64,000 nt of DNA from Paraburkholderia graminis C4D1M. Its GTDB lineage: Bacteria; Pseudomonadota; Gammaproteobacteria; Burkholderiales; Burkholderiaceae. Positions 35,760-44,730 of the stretch are shown in pieces. The notes under the pieces are model-generated. The model was not told the origin of the DNA. It worked only from the letters and a program-made list of their open reading frames with translations, and searched no databases. Where the stretch lies: positions 62,001 to 126,000 of the forward strand of contig NZ_ABLD01000001.1 of NCBI RefSeq assembly GCF_000172415.1. The letters are read 5' to 3'. A program made the position numbers and the translations under genes. Position 1 is the first letter of the stretch; every line of letters begins with the position of its first letter.

Positions 35760-35778
35760 TTGTCAGGGTGCCTGATAT
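35760..35778. promoter_or_regulatory. Operator site 3
   Basis: TGTCAGG and CCTGATAT flank a GTG spacer. The right arm matches site 1 in seven bases. It lies about 190 bp before the transporter start. Confidence 0.6.
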
Positions 35779-35841
35779 TTAATATGCTCGATCGCAGCGA
35801 ACTTCCGCGCGTTCTCCCGAACGCGCTTTTCTTCGCTCTGA

Positions 35842-35860
35842 ATCTCAGGTGGCCTGATAC
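35842..35860. promoter_or_regulatory. Operator site 4
   Basis: CTCAGG and CCTGATAC flank a TGG spacer. The right arm is identical to site 1. It lies about 108 bp before the transporter start, within the expected promoter. Confidence 0.65.
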
Positions 35861-35967
35861 ATACGACGTTGAAGCATCGGCGGACATCGACATAACAAGC
35901 AGCAATCAACTTGCATGAGACCGCGGTAAGACGCTCGCGCGTCGGCTCCGGTCGAAAGGAGACAGAC

Positions 35968-37209
35968 ATGAAATCCACCCGAACAGCCTTGCCGGCAGAC
36001 GGCATCACGCAGCCCGCCGCGCGAACCGGCGCCGTCGTGACATTGAGCCTTTGTTTTGCGGTTGCCCTGCTCGAAGGACTCGACCTTCAATCGGTGGGCG
36101 TCGCGGCGCCGCGCATGGCGCGCGAATTCGGCCTGAGCGTCGCGCAAATGGGGCTCGCGTTCAGTGCCGGCACCTTCGGACTGTTGCCCGGCGCGATGCT
36201 CGGCGGACGGCTCGCGGACCGTATCGGCCGCAAACGCATCCTGATTCTATGCGCGTGTCTGTTCGGCTTGTTGTCGATCGCGACGGCGCTCGTCAGCAGC
36301 TTCGGCATGCTGGTGTTCGTGCGCGTGTTGACGGGCATCGGTCTTGGCGGCGCGCTGCCGAACCTGATCGCGTTGTCGTCGGAAGCGGTGTCGCCGAAGT
36401 CGCGCAACACGGCGGTCAGCGTGATGTATTGCGGCATTCCGTTTGGCGGAGTGATCGCTTCGATCGTCGGCATCGTGAGTATCGGCGATACAGAGTGGCG
36501 TCACATCTTCTATGTGGGCGGCGCGGGGCCATTGATTCTGGTGCCGCTGCTGCTGGCGTGCCTGCCCGAATCGAGCGCATTCCAGCGCGCGTCGCACGGC
36601 ATGAATGCAAAACCAGCGCCTATCGGCGAAGTGCTGTTCGGCGCGAACCGCGGGCTTTCCACGCTGCAAATCTGGGTCAGCTACTTCTGCACGCTGATCG
36701 TCCTGTACTTCCTGCTCAACTGGCTGCCCTCGCTGATGGCGGCGCGCGGACTCGCTCGCGCGGAAGTGGGCTACGTGCAGATCTTTTTCAACATCGGCGG
36801 CGGACTCGGCGCGCTCTTCATCGGCATGTTGATGGATCGTCTGCGCGGCGGCGTTGTTGTGTCCGGTATGTACGTCGGCATCATCGCGTCGCTCGCGGCG
36901 TTGTCGATCGCGCCCAGCTTTGCGGCGCTGACCGTGTCCGCGTTCTGCGCGGGGATGTTCGTGATCGGCGGGCAATCGGTGCTGTATGCGCTTTCCGCCG
37001 CGTTCTATCCGACGGCAATGCGCGGCACCGGCGTCGGCGCAGCGGTGGCCGTGGGCCGCGTGGGTTCGGTGGTCGGGCCGCTCGCCGCAGGCCAACTGCT
37101 CGCGATGGGCCGCAGTTCGTCGACGGTCATCGGCGCAAGCATTCCCGTCACGTTGATTGCGGCGGCAGCGGCGTTGTTGCTGATTCGCCGGCCGCGTGCG
37201 GCGGACTGA
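35968..37209 (+). CDS. MFS transporter, aromatic acid:H+ symporter type
   Basis: The 413-residue inner-membrane protein has twelve predicted helices and the MFS signature G-G-R-L-A-D-R-I-G-R-K-R between helices 2 and 3. An acidic L-L-E-G-L-D-L-Q-S in helix 1 is typical of the AAHS family, which imports aromatic acids. AAGGAGACAGAC precedes the ATG at 35968. It heads the operon with the porin and esterase and most likely imports ferulate or related hydroxycinnamates. Confidence 0.9.
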   Translation: MKSTRTALPADGITQPAARTGAVVTLSLCFAVALLEGLDLQSVGVAAPRMAREFGLSVAQMGLAFSAGTFGLLPGAMLGGRLADRIGRKRILILCACLFGLLSIATALVSSFGMLVFVRVLTGIGLGGALPNLIALSSEAVSPKSRNTAVSVMYCGIPFGGVIASIVGIVSIGDTEWRHIFYVGGAGPLILVPLLLACLPESSAFQRASHGMNAKPAPIGEVLFGANRGLSTLQIWVSYFCTLIVLYFLLNWLPSLMAARGLARAEVGYVQIFFNIGGGLGALFIGMLMDRLRGGVVVSGMYVGIIASLAALSIAPSFAALTVSAFCAGMFVIGGQSVLYALSAAFYPTAMRGTGVGAAVAVGRVGSVVGPLAAGQLLAMGRSSSTVIGASIPVTLIAAAAALLLIRRPRAAD

Positions 37210-37266
37210 TAAGCCATCCTGAGTATCGACATTGAAATAACAACACTACGTTTGGAGACAATCGCG

Positions 37267-38409
37267 ATGCAAACAACCACGACCCGGCTTCTGATATCGA
37301 GCGCGCTTTGTGCGCTCAGCACGACGGCGTTCGCGCAGTCGAGCGTCACGTTCTACGGCATCGTCGATACGGGCATCGAATACGTATCGCATGCGAACGC
37401 CGCAGGCGGTCACGTGTTTCGCATGCCTGCCGTGACGGGCGAGCTGCCGTCGCGTTGGGGCCTGCGCGGCGTCGAAGACCTGGGCGGCGGCTATAGCGCC
37501 GTGTTCACGCTCGAAAGCGGCTTCAACGTCCGCGACGGCAGTTCGGGACAGGGCGGCCGGTTGTTCGGACGACAGGCTTTTGTCGGCCTCAAGGGGCCTT
37601 ATGGAACGCTTGCATTCGGCCGGCAATACACGATGACGTATCTCGCGCTGCAAGGCGCGGACATTATCGGACCGGACATCTACGGCATGGGTTCGCTCGA
37701 CGCTTATGTGCCGAATGCGCGCGCCGACAATTCGGTCACTTACATGGGCACGTACAAGGGCTTTACGCTCGGCGCGGGCTACTCGTTCGGCCGCGATTCG
37801 GCGGGCACCGGCAATTCGCCGGGACAGGGCACATGCGCGGGCTCGGTCGCCGGGCATCCGACGGAATGTCGCGACTGGTCTGTGATGCTCAAGTACGACG
37901 CGCAGTACTTCGGCGTCGCGGCATCGTATGAGGAGCAGCGCGGCGGTGCGAGTGGACAGGCGAATTTCTTCGACGGCGTGCCGCCCACAGTGCTCTCCAA
38001 CGGCGCGGACAAGGACGCGCGCACGCATGTCAGTGCCTACGCGCAATACGCAGGCGCGAAAGTCGGCGCGGGCTGGCTGGGCCGTCGCGTGGTAACGGAT
38101 TCGCCCGCGGTGCCGAACGTGCGCTCCGATCTTTTCTTCGTGGGCGCGTCGTACTTCGTGACGCCCGCGTTTGTCGTCGATGGAGAAGTGTTCCGCATCA
38201 TCAACAGTGCGCACGATTCGCGAGCGACGATGGGCACGTTGCGCACCACGTATCTGCTGAGCAAGCGCTCGTCGGTGTACGCGCAAGCGGCGTATCTCGC
38301 GAATAGCGCGAAGGCGCGCTATTCGGTAAGCGGCGGCGGTGGCGGCACCACGCCCGCGGCGGGCATCGGACAAACCGGCGTGATGCTCGGCATCAAGCAC
38401 GCATTCTAG
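37267..38409 (+). CDS. Outer-membrane porin (OmpC type)
   Basis: The 380-residue protein has a signal peptide ending in A-F-A-Q then S-S-V-T-F-Y-G-I-V-D-T-G, the standard start of a beta-proteobacterial trimeric porin, a G-R-Q-A-F-V-G-L motif and a C-terminal Phe. GGAG lies ten bases before the ATG at 37267. It follows the MFS gene by 57 bp and precedes the esterase by ten, so it probably brings hydroxycinnamates or their small esters into the periplasm. Confidence 0.92.
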   Translation: MQTTTTRLLISSALCALSTTAFAQSSVTFYGIVDTGIEYVSHANAAGGHVFRMPAVTGELPSRWGLRGVEDLGGGYSAVFTLESGFNVRDGSSGQGGRLFGRQAFVGLKGPYGTLAFGRQYTMTYLALQGADIIGPDIYGMGSLDAYVPNARADNSVTYMGTYKGFTLGAGYSFGRDSAGTGNSPGQGTCAGSVAGHPTECRDWSVMLKYDAQYFGVAASYEEQRGGASGQANFFDGVPPTVLSNGADKDARTHVSAYAQYAGAKVGAGWLGRRVVTDSPAVPNVRSDLFFVGASYFVTPAFVVDGEVFRIINSAHDSRATMGTLRTTYLLSKRSSVYAQAAYLANSAKARYSVSGGGGGTTPAAGIGQTGVMLGIKHAF

Positions 38410-38419
38410 GAGACATCGA

Positions 38420-40126
38420 ATGAGAAAGTCTGTGATTGCGGTATGTGTGTCGGCCACGTTGAGTGCATGCGGCGGCTCGACGGACGACACGTCGACGTTG
38501 CCGCGTCTGAGCGCGGCGACACCCGCGGCGCTCGTCGGCAACTGCGCGGCGTTGGCCAGCAAGTTGTCGTTCGCGAACACCACCTTCAGTTCCGTGCAGG
38601 ACGTGCCCGCTGGAACACTGAAGGTGGCGGGCAAACCGATTGCCGAACATTGCCTCGTGCAAGGGCAGATGAATCAGCGCGTGAGTGCCGTCGACGGAAA
38701 AACGTATGCGATCGGCTTCGAAATGCGTCTGCCCGTTGCATGGAATGGGCGCTTCTTCTATCAGGCCAACGGCGGACTCGACGGCAACGTCGTGACGGCG
38801 ACGGGCGAGATCGGCGGAGGCGGCCCGCTCAACGACGCGCTGAACATGGGATTCGCCGTGATCAGCTCGGACGCCGGCCACTCGTCGTCGCAGAACCCGC
38901 TGTTCGGTCTCGATCCGCAGGCGCGCATCGACTACGGTTACAACACGGTCGCCACGCTCACGCCGATGGCCAAGCAGGCGATTCGCACCGCGTACGGCAA
39001 GGTGCCGGATCGCAGCTATTTCGAAGGCTGCTCGAACGGCGGGCGTCACGCGATGGTGGCGGCGGCGAGGTCGTCGGCGGAATACGACGGCATCATTGCC
39101 GGCGATCCAGGCTTTCATTTGCCGAAGGCGGCTATCGGCGAGATGTGGGGCGCGCAGCAACTCGCCAAAGTTGCGACCGCAACGACCGCGAATGGCCTGC
39201 CCGACATCAAGACCGGTTTTACCGCTGCGGAACGGCAACTGGTGGCCTCGCGAATCATCGCGAAGTGCGATGCGCTCGATGGCGCCGCCGACGGCATGGT
39301 GCAGGATATTAAGGCATGCCAGGCGAACTTCAGCCTGGCTGCGGACGTGCCGACCTGCTCGGGCGACGTGCGCGACGGCACATGCCTGACCACCGCGCAG
39401 AAGGACGCAATCGGCAACGTGTTCTCCGGCGCGCGCAACAGCGCGGGCACGGCGCTTTACGCAAGCTTTCCGTACGATGTCGGCGTGAGCGGCGCGGGCT
39501 GGGCGCAGTGGAAGCAGACCAATTCGATCACGCTCGATCCCGCCGCGGCTGCGTTCACATTTACGACGCCGCCGCAAAGCGCGTCGTTGCTCGCGCAGTT
39601 GTCGTCTTACGCGCTCAACTTCAGCATGGATACTGACGCGCCGAAAATCTTCGCGACGAGCGGCGCTTACGCGGAATCGTCGTGGTCGTTCATGACGCCG
39701 CCGGATGAAACGAACCTCGGTGCACTCAAGCGCCGCGGCGCGAAGCTGATGGTGTATCACGGCACGAGCGACCCGGTGTTCTCGTCGAACGATACGACCG
39801 ACTGGTATCAACGTTTGATGGCGGCCAATGGCGGCGATGCGAGCAATTTCGCGCGGCTTTATACCGTCGCCGGAATGAACCATTGTTCGGGCGGTCCCGC
39901 TGCCGACCAGTTCGACATGCTGACGCCGATGATCGCGTGGGTAGAGCAGGGCAAGGCGCCCGATAGCGTGATCGCGACCGCGCGCGACGCGAGCAACGCG
40001 CTACCGAACAGCGAAGTGCCTGCGAATTGGGGCGCGGGCCGCACGCGGCCGCTGTGTCCTTATCCGAAGGTCGCGCGCTACAAGAGCGGGGACGTCAATT
40101 CGGCGGCCAGCTTTTCGTGTAGTTGA
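38420..40126 (+). CDS. Tannase/feruloyl esterase family lipoprotein
   Basis: The 568-residue protein has a lipobox (L-S-A-C17), so it is likely membrane-anchored on the outer membrane or in the periplasm. It carries the tannase-family Cys204-Ser205 pair in G-C-S-N-G-G, an Asp in S-D-P-V-F-S-S-N-D and a His488-Cys489 pair in N-H-C-S-G-G. These form the family's CS-D-HC triad joined by a disulfide. It would free ferulate, or methanol from methyl ferulate, from plant esters. A GGAGAC site precedes the ATG. It ends the transporter-porin-esterase operon. Confidence 0.92.
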   Translation: MRKSVIAVCVSATLSACGGSTDDTSTLPRLSAATPAALVGNCAALASKLSFANTTFSSVQDVPAGTLKVAGKPIAEHCLVQGQMNQRVSAVDGKTYAIGFEMRLPVAWNGRFFYQANGGLDGNVVTATGEIGGGGPLNDALNMGFAVISSDAGHSSSQNPLFGLDPQARIDYGYNTVATLTPMAKQAIRTAYGKVPDRSYFEGCSNGGRHAMVAAARSSAEYDGIIAGDPGFHLPKAAIGEMWGAQQLAKVATATTANGLPDIKTGFTAAERQLVASRIIAKCDALDGAADGMVQDIKACQANFSLAADVPTCSGDVRDGTCLTTAQKDAIGNVFSGARNSAGTALYASFPYDVGVSGAGWAQWKQTNSITLDPAAAAFTFTTPPQSASLLAQLSSYALNFSMDTDAPKIFATSGAYAESSWSFMTPPDETNLGALKRRGAKLMVYHGTSDPVFSSNDTTDWYQRLMAANGGDASNFARLYTVAGMNHCSGGPAADQFDMLTPMIAWVEQGKAPDSVIATARDASNALPNSEVPANWGAGRTRPLCPYPKVARYKSGDVNSAASFSCS

Positions 40127-40136
40127 TGTGTGATCG

Positions 40137-40160
40137 CGCGGCGCCGGCGTCGGCGCCGCG
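40137..40160. terminator. Strong GC hairpin between convergent genes
   Basis: CGCGGCGCCG and CGGCGCCGCG form a perfect 10-bp stem with a 4-nt loop between the esterase stop (40126) and the convergent lipoprotein stop (40183). It lacks a U-tract. Confidence 0.45.
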
Positions 40161-40182
40161 TTGACACAGAGACACCGTCACA

Positions 40183-41397
40183 TCACTGCGGCTCGTACCA
40201 CGAATAAGTCGCGAGTGTGCTTATCGGCGGCGTGCCGATCTGCAGCGTGACGTCGCGCAGCGAAGTCAACTCGATGTTGCGCAGGTCGCCCATATAGCGG
40301 CGCGAATCGCCGTTGTCGTTGATATACGCCACCACGTCCCCCGTGATGCCCGCGACATTCGTGCTGGAAAGCGGCTGCCCCCAGATGTCGAAGAACTGAC
40401 CGAGCGTGAACGTCTTGAGCGTCGGCGTTTCGATATGGATGATGCCGGTCTGGTCGTGCGTATGCATCTCGTAGTTGCACTGCGAAAGAATGCCCACGTT
40501 GGCCGGCAGCGCGAGCCATTGACCGTCCTTGATGATCGCGAGATGCGCGTGCACGTGATACAGCTCGGCCATGCCCGCGGCACAGATCAATCCGTCGACC
40601 GCTGCGCCGGTGCCGCCCGTCGACGTATTGCCGTTCGGCCAGAACGTCGTGCCCACCACGCCGCCGTAGGCCAACGTGATCGGCTTCGGATCGAACGGCG
40701 GCGGATCGGTCCATGTGTAAGTGGGAATCTGCGTCAACGGCGTGCCGACCATCACGGTGACTTCGCCATGTGGCGGAAGCACGAGGCTCGCAGGATCGCC
40801 CGTGTATTTCGACAGTGTGCCGCCGTCGTTCACATAGATCGTAACCGGCGATCCGCTCAGCCCGGCGACGCTCGACGCGCCCAGCGTTTCGCCCCAGATC
40901 GCAAAGAACTGACCGAGCGTGTACGACGCGCCGGTCGTCGTATCCATATGGATCTTGCCGCTTGCATCGACGGTATGCAGCGGATACGCACAACCCGTTT
41001 GCGCGGCCATCGTCGGACCGACCGTGCCGATGTTGGCCGGCACCGCGAGCAGGCGGCCATTCTGATAGATGGACAGATGCGTGTACGTGTAAGCCGTGCT
41101 GCGCACCGCGCAGTTAAGCCCGCTGACCGGCTGCCCGGTTCCGCCCGAAGACGTGGAGCCTGTCGGCCAGTTCGCGTCGCCAAGCGTGGTGCCGTCGATC
41201 ACGGGCGTCGCGGCGGCCAGCGTGGGGGTCGTCGCGTTCGTGCCCGATGCGGCGGGCGCGGGTGCTGCGGCGCCCGCACCGTTGGCTCCGGGGTTCGAGG
41301 CTCCGCCGCCGCCTCCACCGCCGCAGCCGGCAAGAATCAGTAAGGCGCCAATCAGGGCGGATCGTGAATACAGCCGTTCCAACATTGCGTGCTCCAT
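40183..41397 (-). CDS. Lipoprotein with two tandem copies of an uncharacterised His-rich domain
   Basis: The 404-residue protein has a lipobox (I-L-A-G-C25) followed by seven Gly and an Ala/Pro/Thr linker. Two homologous domains follow, about residues 72-230 and 244-401. Each has a W-P-x-G start, a Cys pair (C96/C136 and C272/C307), P-A-N-x-G, H-T-x-D-x-x-G-x-I-H, T-L-G-Q-F-F-x-I-W-G, N-D-x-G and a terminal T-Y-x-W. Copy 2 has H281-V-H283-A-H285, whereas copy 1 keeps only H107. The His pattern suggests metal binding, but I do not recognise the family function. Confidence 0.8.
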   Translation of the reverse strand: MEHAMLERLYSRSALIGALLILAGCGGGGGGGASNPGANGAGAAAPAPAASGTNATTPTLAAATPVIDGTTLGDANWPTGSTSSGGTGQPVSGLNCAVRSTAYTYTHLSIYQNGRLLAVPANIGTVGPTMAAQTGCAYPLHTVDASGKIHMDTTTGASYTLGQFFAIWGETLGASSVAGLSGSPVTIYVNDGGTLSKYTGDPASLVLPPHGEVTVMVGTPLTQIPTYTWTDPPPFDPKPITLAYGGVVGTTFWPNGNTSTGGTGAAVDGLICAAGMAELYHVHAHLAIIKDGQWLALPANVGILSQCNYEMHTHDQTGIIHIETPTLKTFTLGQFFDIWGQPLSSTNVAGITGDVVAYINDNGDSRRYMGDLRNIELTSLRDVTLQIGTPPISTLATYSWYEPQ

Positions 41398-41714
41398 GCC
41401 TTGGTTGAAATTGAATACGTGGAAGCAGACGCCGCGTTAACTGCGCGGCATGCCCCTCGCTGCGCAGACCGGCTGCAACGGAATGGCGAAGCTGGCGCAC
41501 AGGCGCCCGCTCATACAAATCGGCAATTTGAGGTTAGCAGATGCATTTGCGAAATAAACGGATTGAATAACAACGTTTTGCGACTTTTTATGTCGCATTT
41601 TGGTGTATCGGGAGAAACCGGGCGTCATTTAGCTCACCTGCATCGGGGAATGCGGCGGCACGGTAAAATGCCGCAGCCGCCGCAATCTGCTGGCGTCGAA
41701 CCCTTCCGTCAGCG
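41398..41714. other. Gene-free leader region between the lipoprotein and GGDEF genes
   Basis: These 317 bp hold two hairpins. TGCGAC and GTCGCA (41579-41597) enclose a T-rich loop. At 41651-41684, TGCGGCGG can pair with CCGCCGCA, or GCGGCA (41655-41660) with TGCCGC (41669-41674), just before the diguanylate cyclase start. The alternatives overlap, as in a leader that can refold, but no known riboswitch is recognised. Confidence 0.35.
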
Positions 41715-42893
41715 ATGCATGTCGATCTTCTTACCCTCTATCTCCTGATCATCGGAACGCTTTTCGCGAGTTCCGGAATGACGCTCTGGGAGCACCGCAG
41801 TCATCCGAAGCGCAGCACGGAGTTGAGAGTACTGGCAGCCGCCTATGCGACGCTCGCAATCGGTTGCGCGGCGGCAGTGTTTCGTCGCGACGTGCCCGGC
41901 CCGTGGGGTTCCGCGCTGAGCAATCTGGTCATTTTGACGGGCTATCTGCTGGTGCTGCACGGTGTCGCGTTGCTGAACGGGCGGCAATATCGAGCCGCGT
42001 CTTTCGGGCTGCTCGTCGTGATGGCGCTCGTCTGGATGGCGAGCGGCGCGCATTGGGAGAGCACGGTTTGGGCCTACGTTAGCGCGATCCCGATCGCGCT
42101 CGCGAGCGGCATGACGTCGCGCGAACTACTCCGAAGCGACGACTTCAAAGCGCTGCAATCGCGCTATATCGCCGTCGGCGTGACGGGCATTCACGCGCTC
42201 ACTTATGCGATGCGGGCGCTCGCTCTGCCGTGGCTCGTCGGGCGGTATGGCAATGACCTGTTGCTGATCGCCAGCGCGATAACCATGTATGAGGGCGTGC
42301 TCTATTCGGTCGTTCTGCCGATGACTCTACTCAAGCTCATCCGCGAGGAAACGCATGGCCGGCTCCTGCAGGAATCGCAAACCGATTTTCTGACGCGTCT
42401 TGGCAATCGCAGATGGTTCTTCGAGGAAGGCGAACGCGTTCTCGGCGAGGGCAGCAAGAACCGGCCGTTGTCGCTGCTCGCGCTTGACCTCGATCACTTC
42501 AAGAAGCTCAACGACCGCTACGGTCACCATGCCGGCGACGAAGTGCTTCGGTCGTTTGCTGAAGTGGCGCGCCGCGTGGTGGGCCATGAGGCCGTGTTGG
42601 CGCGCATCGGCGGAGAAGAGTTCGCCGCACTGTTGCCCGGTCATGACGAAGCGCGCGCGAAAGCGGTGGGTGAGGCGATTGTCGAGTGCTTCGCGCAGAC
42701 GGTCTCGCATCGCGTGAACGGCGCGGAAGTCCGGGCCACGGTCAGCATCGGCCTCGCGCATTCGACGCACGCGGGTCAGCCGCTTGCCGAACTGCTGTCC
42801 GCTGCCGACGGGGCGCTCTATCGCGCGAAGTCGCTGGGTGGGAATCGGGTGGAAGAGGCGGGGAAGGTGGTGCATCTTACGGTTGCAAGATGA
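41715..42893 (+). CDS. Membrane diguanylate cyclase (GGDEF)
   Basis: The 392-residue protein has six or seven membrane helices in residues 1-210 and a C-terminal GGDEF domain with the active-site G-G-E-E-F at 299-303. The substrate-site D-x-D-x-F-K-x-x-N-D is complete (L-D-L-D-H-F-K-K-L-N-D). It should make cyclic di-GMP. No R-x-x-D inhibitory site is present five residues before GGEEF, so product inhibition may be absent. Confidence 0.92.
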   Translation: MHVDLLTLYLLIIGTLFASSGMTLWEHRSHPKRSTELRVLAAAYATLAIGCAAAVFRRDVPGPWGSALSNLVILTGYLLVLHGVALLNGRQYRAASFGLLVVMALVWMASGAHWESTVWAYVSAIPIALASGMTSRELLRSDDFKALQSRYIAVGVTGIHALTYAMRALALPWLVGRYGNDLLLIASAITMYEGVLYSVVLPMTLLKLIREETHGRLLQESQTDFLTRLGNRRWFFEEGERVLGEGSKNRPLSLLALDLDHFKKLNDRYGHHAGDEVLRSFAEVARRVVGHEAVLARIGGEEFAALLPGHDEARAKAVGEAIVECFAQTVSHRVNGAEVRATVSIGLAHSTHAGQPLAELLSAADGALYRAKSLGGNRVEEAGKVVHLTVAR

Positions 42894-42941
42894 CGTGTTG
42901 CGTGTGGTGTTCCGGGCGCGGTCGACCCGCAATCGGCCGCT

Positions 42942-43871
42942 TTACAACGGCACCTGTTGGCGACATACCGACAACACCAGTTGTCTCAGCCAACGATGAA
43001 CCGGGTCCACTTCGACACGCGGATGCCACATCTGCGAGACGGTGATCTGCTGCGTCGCGACCGGAAGTTCGAACGCGTGGATGTCGGCGCTTGCAGCGCC
43101 TTCGCGGCATGCCGTGTGAGCGCCGACGAATGAAGCCGGTACGAGCGCGACGAGATCGGACATGCGCGCCACGGCGAGCGCGGCGGGAAAGCCCGGCACC
43201 ACCGCGACAATGGTGCGTTCGAGGCCGAGGAGCGCCAACGCGTCGTCGACAGGACCGCTTGCGTTTGCGCGTCGCGACGCCACGACGTGGCCGAACGCGA
43301 CATACCGTTCAGCGGTGATCCCGCCGTCCCGTTCGAGCGGATGGCCCTTCCTGACGACGCCCATGAAACGATCGCGGAATAGCGCCTGTAAGCGCACTTC
43401 CGGGCCCATCTCACCGAGTACGCCGATTTCGAGGTCAGCCGAACCGTCTCGCAGCGGGTTCGCGTTCTTCTCCGGCTTCGATGCAAAACGCAAGCGGACG
43501 TGCGGCGCAATTTTTATTGCCGCGGCGATGAGCGGCGAGCCGAAGGCTTCGACGAAACCGTCGTTGGCGCGAATGGTGAAGGTCTGCCGCAACGTCGACA
43601 AGTCGGGTTCAGTATGCGACGGACGAAGAACGGCGCGTGCTTCACAAAGAGCACTTCGCGTGCGTTCGCGAATTGCCTCGGCATACGGCGTCAACACCAT
43701 CTCGCGCCCCGCGCGCACCAACAGCGGATCGCCAGTCGTGGCACGAAGCCGCGCAAGCGTTCGACTCATTGCCGAGGCACTCAGGCCCAGGCGGCGGGCA
43801 GCGCCGGCCACGCTTCCATCGTCGAGCAGCGTTTCAAGCGCAATCAATAGATTGAGGTCGGTTTCGGGCAT
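42942..43871 (-). CDS. LysR-family regulator
   Basis: The 309-residue protein (from the ATG at 43871; another ATG lies at 43886) starts D-L-N-L-L-I-A-L-E-T-L-L-D-D-G-S-V, the form of the NodD/LinR branch. The HTH covers about residues 20-45. It faces the short-chain dehydrogenase gene across about 130 bp and is its likely regulator. Confidence 0.9.
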   Translation of the reverse strand: MPETDLNLLIALETLLDDGSVAGAARRLGLSASAMSRTLARLRATTGDPLLVRAGREMVLTPYAEAIRERTRSALCEARAVLRPSHTEPDLSTLRQTFTIRANDGFVEAFGSPLIAAAIKIAPHVRLRFASKPEKNANPLRDGSADLEIGVLGEMGPEVRLQALFRDRFMGVVRKGHPLERDGGITAERYVAFGHVVASRRANASGPVDDALALLGLERTIVAVVPGFPAALAVARMSDLVALVPASFVGAHTACREGAASADIHAFELPVATQQITVSQMWHPRVEVDPVHRWLRQLVLSVCRQQVPL

Positions 43872-44003
43872 GTCCGATCGTAACATTCGCGTGCGGGACG
43901 AGGCGTTTGCCGCAGGTTATGAATGCATCTGTCGCGCCTTCCGGCAGTCGTCACGAGCGACTATATTTTCCCGATCGAATTGCTTAACGACGGGGAGATG
44001 ATT

Positions 44004-44696
44004 GTGGAAACCATCAATCGGCAAAAGACGGTTCTGCTTGTCGGTGCATCGCGCGGTCTCGGCCTCGCGATGACCGCCGAATATCTGAAACGCGGCTGGC
44101 GCGTGATTGCGACCGGCCGCGCCCATTCGATGCAGAAGCTTCGCGATCTTCAAGGCGCACTCGAAATCGAAACGCTCGATATAACCGTGCCTGAGCAGAT
44201 TGCGGATTTGCGCGCGCGCCTTGCAGGCCGTCGACTCGATATGCTCTTCGTGAATGCCGGCGTCAAGAACGACGATCGCGAAACGATCGCGGACGTATCG
44301 ACCGAGGAATTCGTGCGCGTGATGGTGACCAATTCGCTCAGTCCGATGCGGGTGATCGAGCGCTTGCACGATCTGGTTGAACCGGGCGGCACCATCGGCG
44401 TGATGTCTTCGGGCCAGGGCAGCGTAACCAACAACGTGAACGGCAACTACGAGGTTTACCGCGGCAGCAAGGCCGCGCTGAACATGTTCATGCGCAGCTT
44501 TGCAGCGCGCCATGCCAACGATCCGCGAACCTTGCTGCTGATGGCGCCAGGCTGGGTACGCACGGACATGGGCGGCCCCGAAGCGCGCCTGAGTATCGAA
44601 GAGAGCATTCCGAATCTGCTCGATACGATGGAGGCTTACGAGGGCCGCGGCGGTTTGCATTACCTCGATTATCTCGGGCGAGTCGTGCCGTGGTGA
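44004..44696 (+). CDS. Short-chain dehydrogenase/reductase
   Basis: This NAD(P) enzyme has T-V-L-L-V-G-A-S-R-G-L-G-L near its start and an N-A-G motif. In the active site, S-S-G is followed by Y-E-V-Y-R-G-S-K, where the catalytic Y-x-x-x-K is replaced by or shifted to Y-R-G-S-K. I use the GTG at 44004 because GGGGAG lies six bases before it; the ATG at 43998 abuts that site, and an ATG at 43923 would add 25 non-conserved residues. The substrate is unknown. Confidence 0.82.
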   Translation: METINRQKTVLLVGASRGLGLAMTAEYLKRGWRVIATGRAHSMQKLRDLQGALEIETLDITVPEQIADLRARLAGRRLDMLFVNAGVKNDDRETIADVSTEEFVRVMVTNSLSPMRVIERLHDLVEPGGTIGVMSSGQGSVTNNVNGNYEVYRGSKAALNMFMRSFAARHANDPRTLLLMAPGWVRTDMGGPEARLSIEESIPNLLDTMEAYEGRGGLHYLDYLGRVVPW

Positions 44697-44730
44697 AAGC
44701 CGGACGATCGCGCGTGTCCTCGCATTCACG

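Larger units (their letters stand above)
35524..35967. promoter_or_regulatory. Divergent hydroxycinnamate control region
   Basis: This 444-bp region separates ech (minus) from the transporter gene (plus). It contains four related palindromic sites of the form TCAGG-N3-CCTGA, described separately, which flank both presumed promoters. It holds no credible gene. No regulator gene of the MarR, GntR or IclR type is adjacent. Confidence 0.7.
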
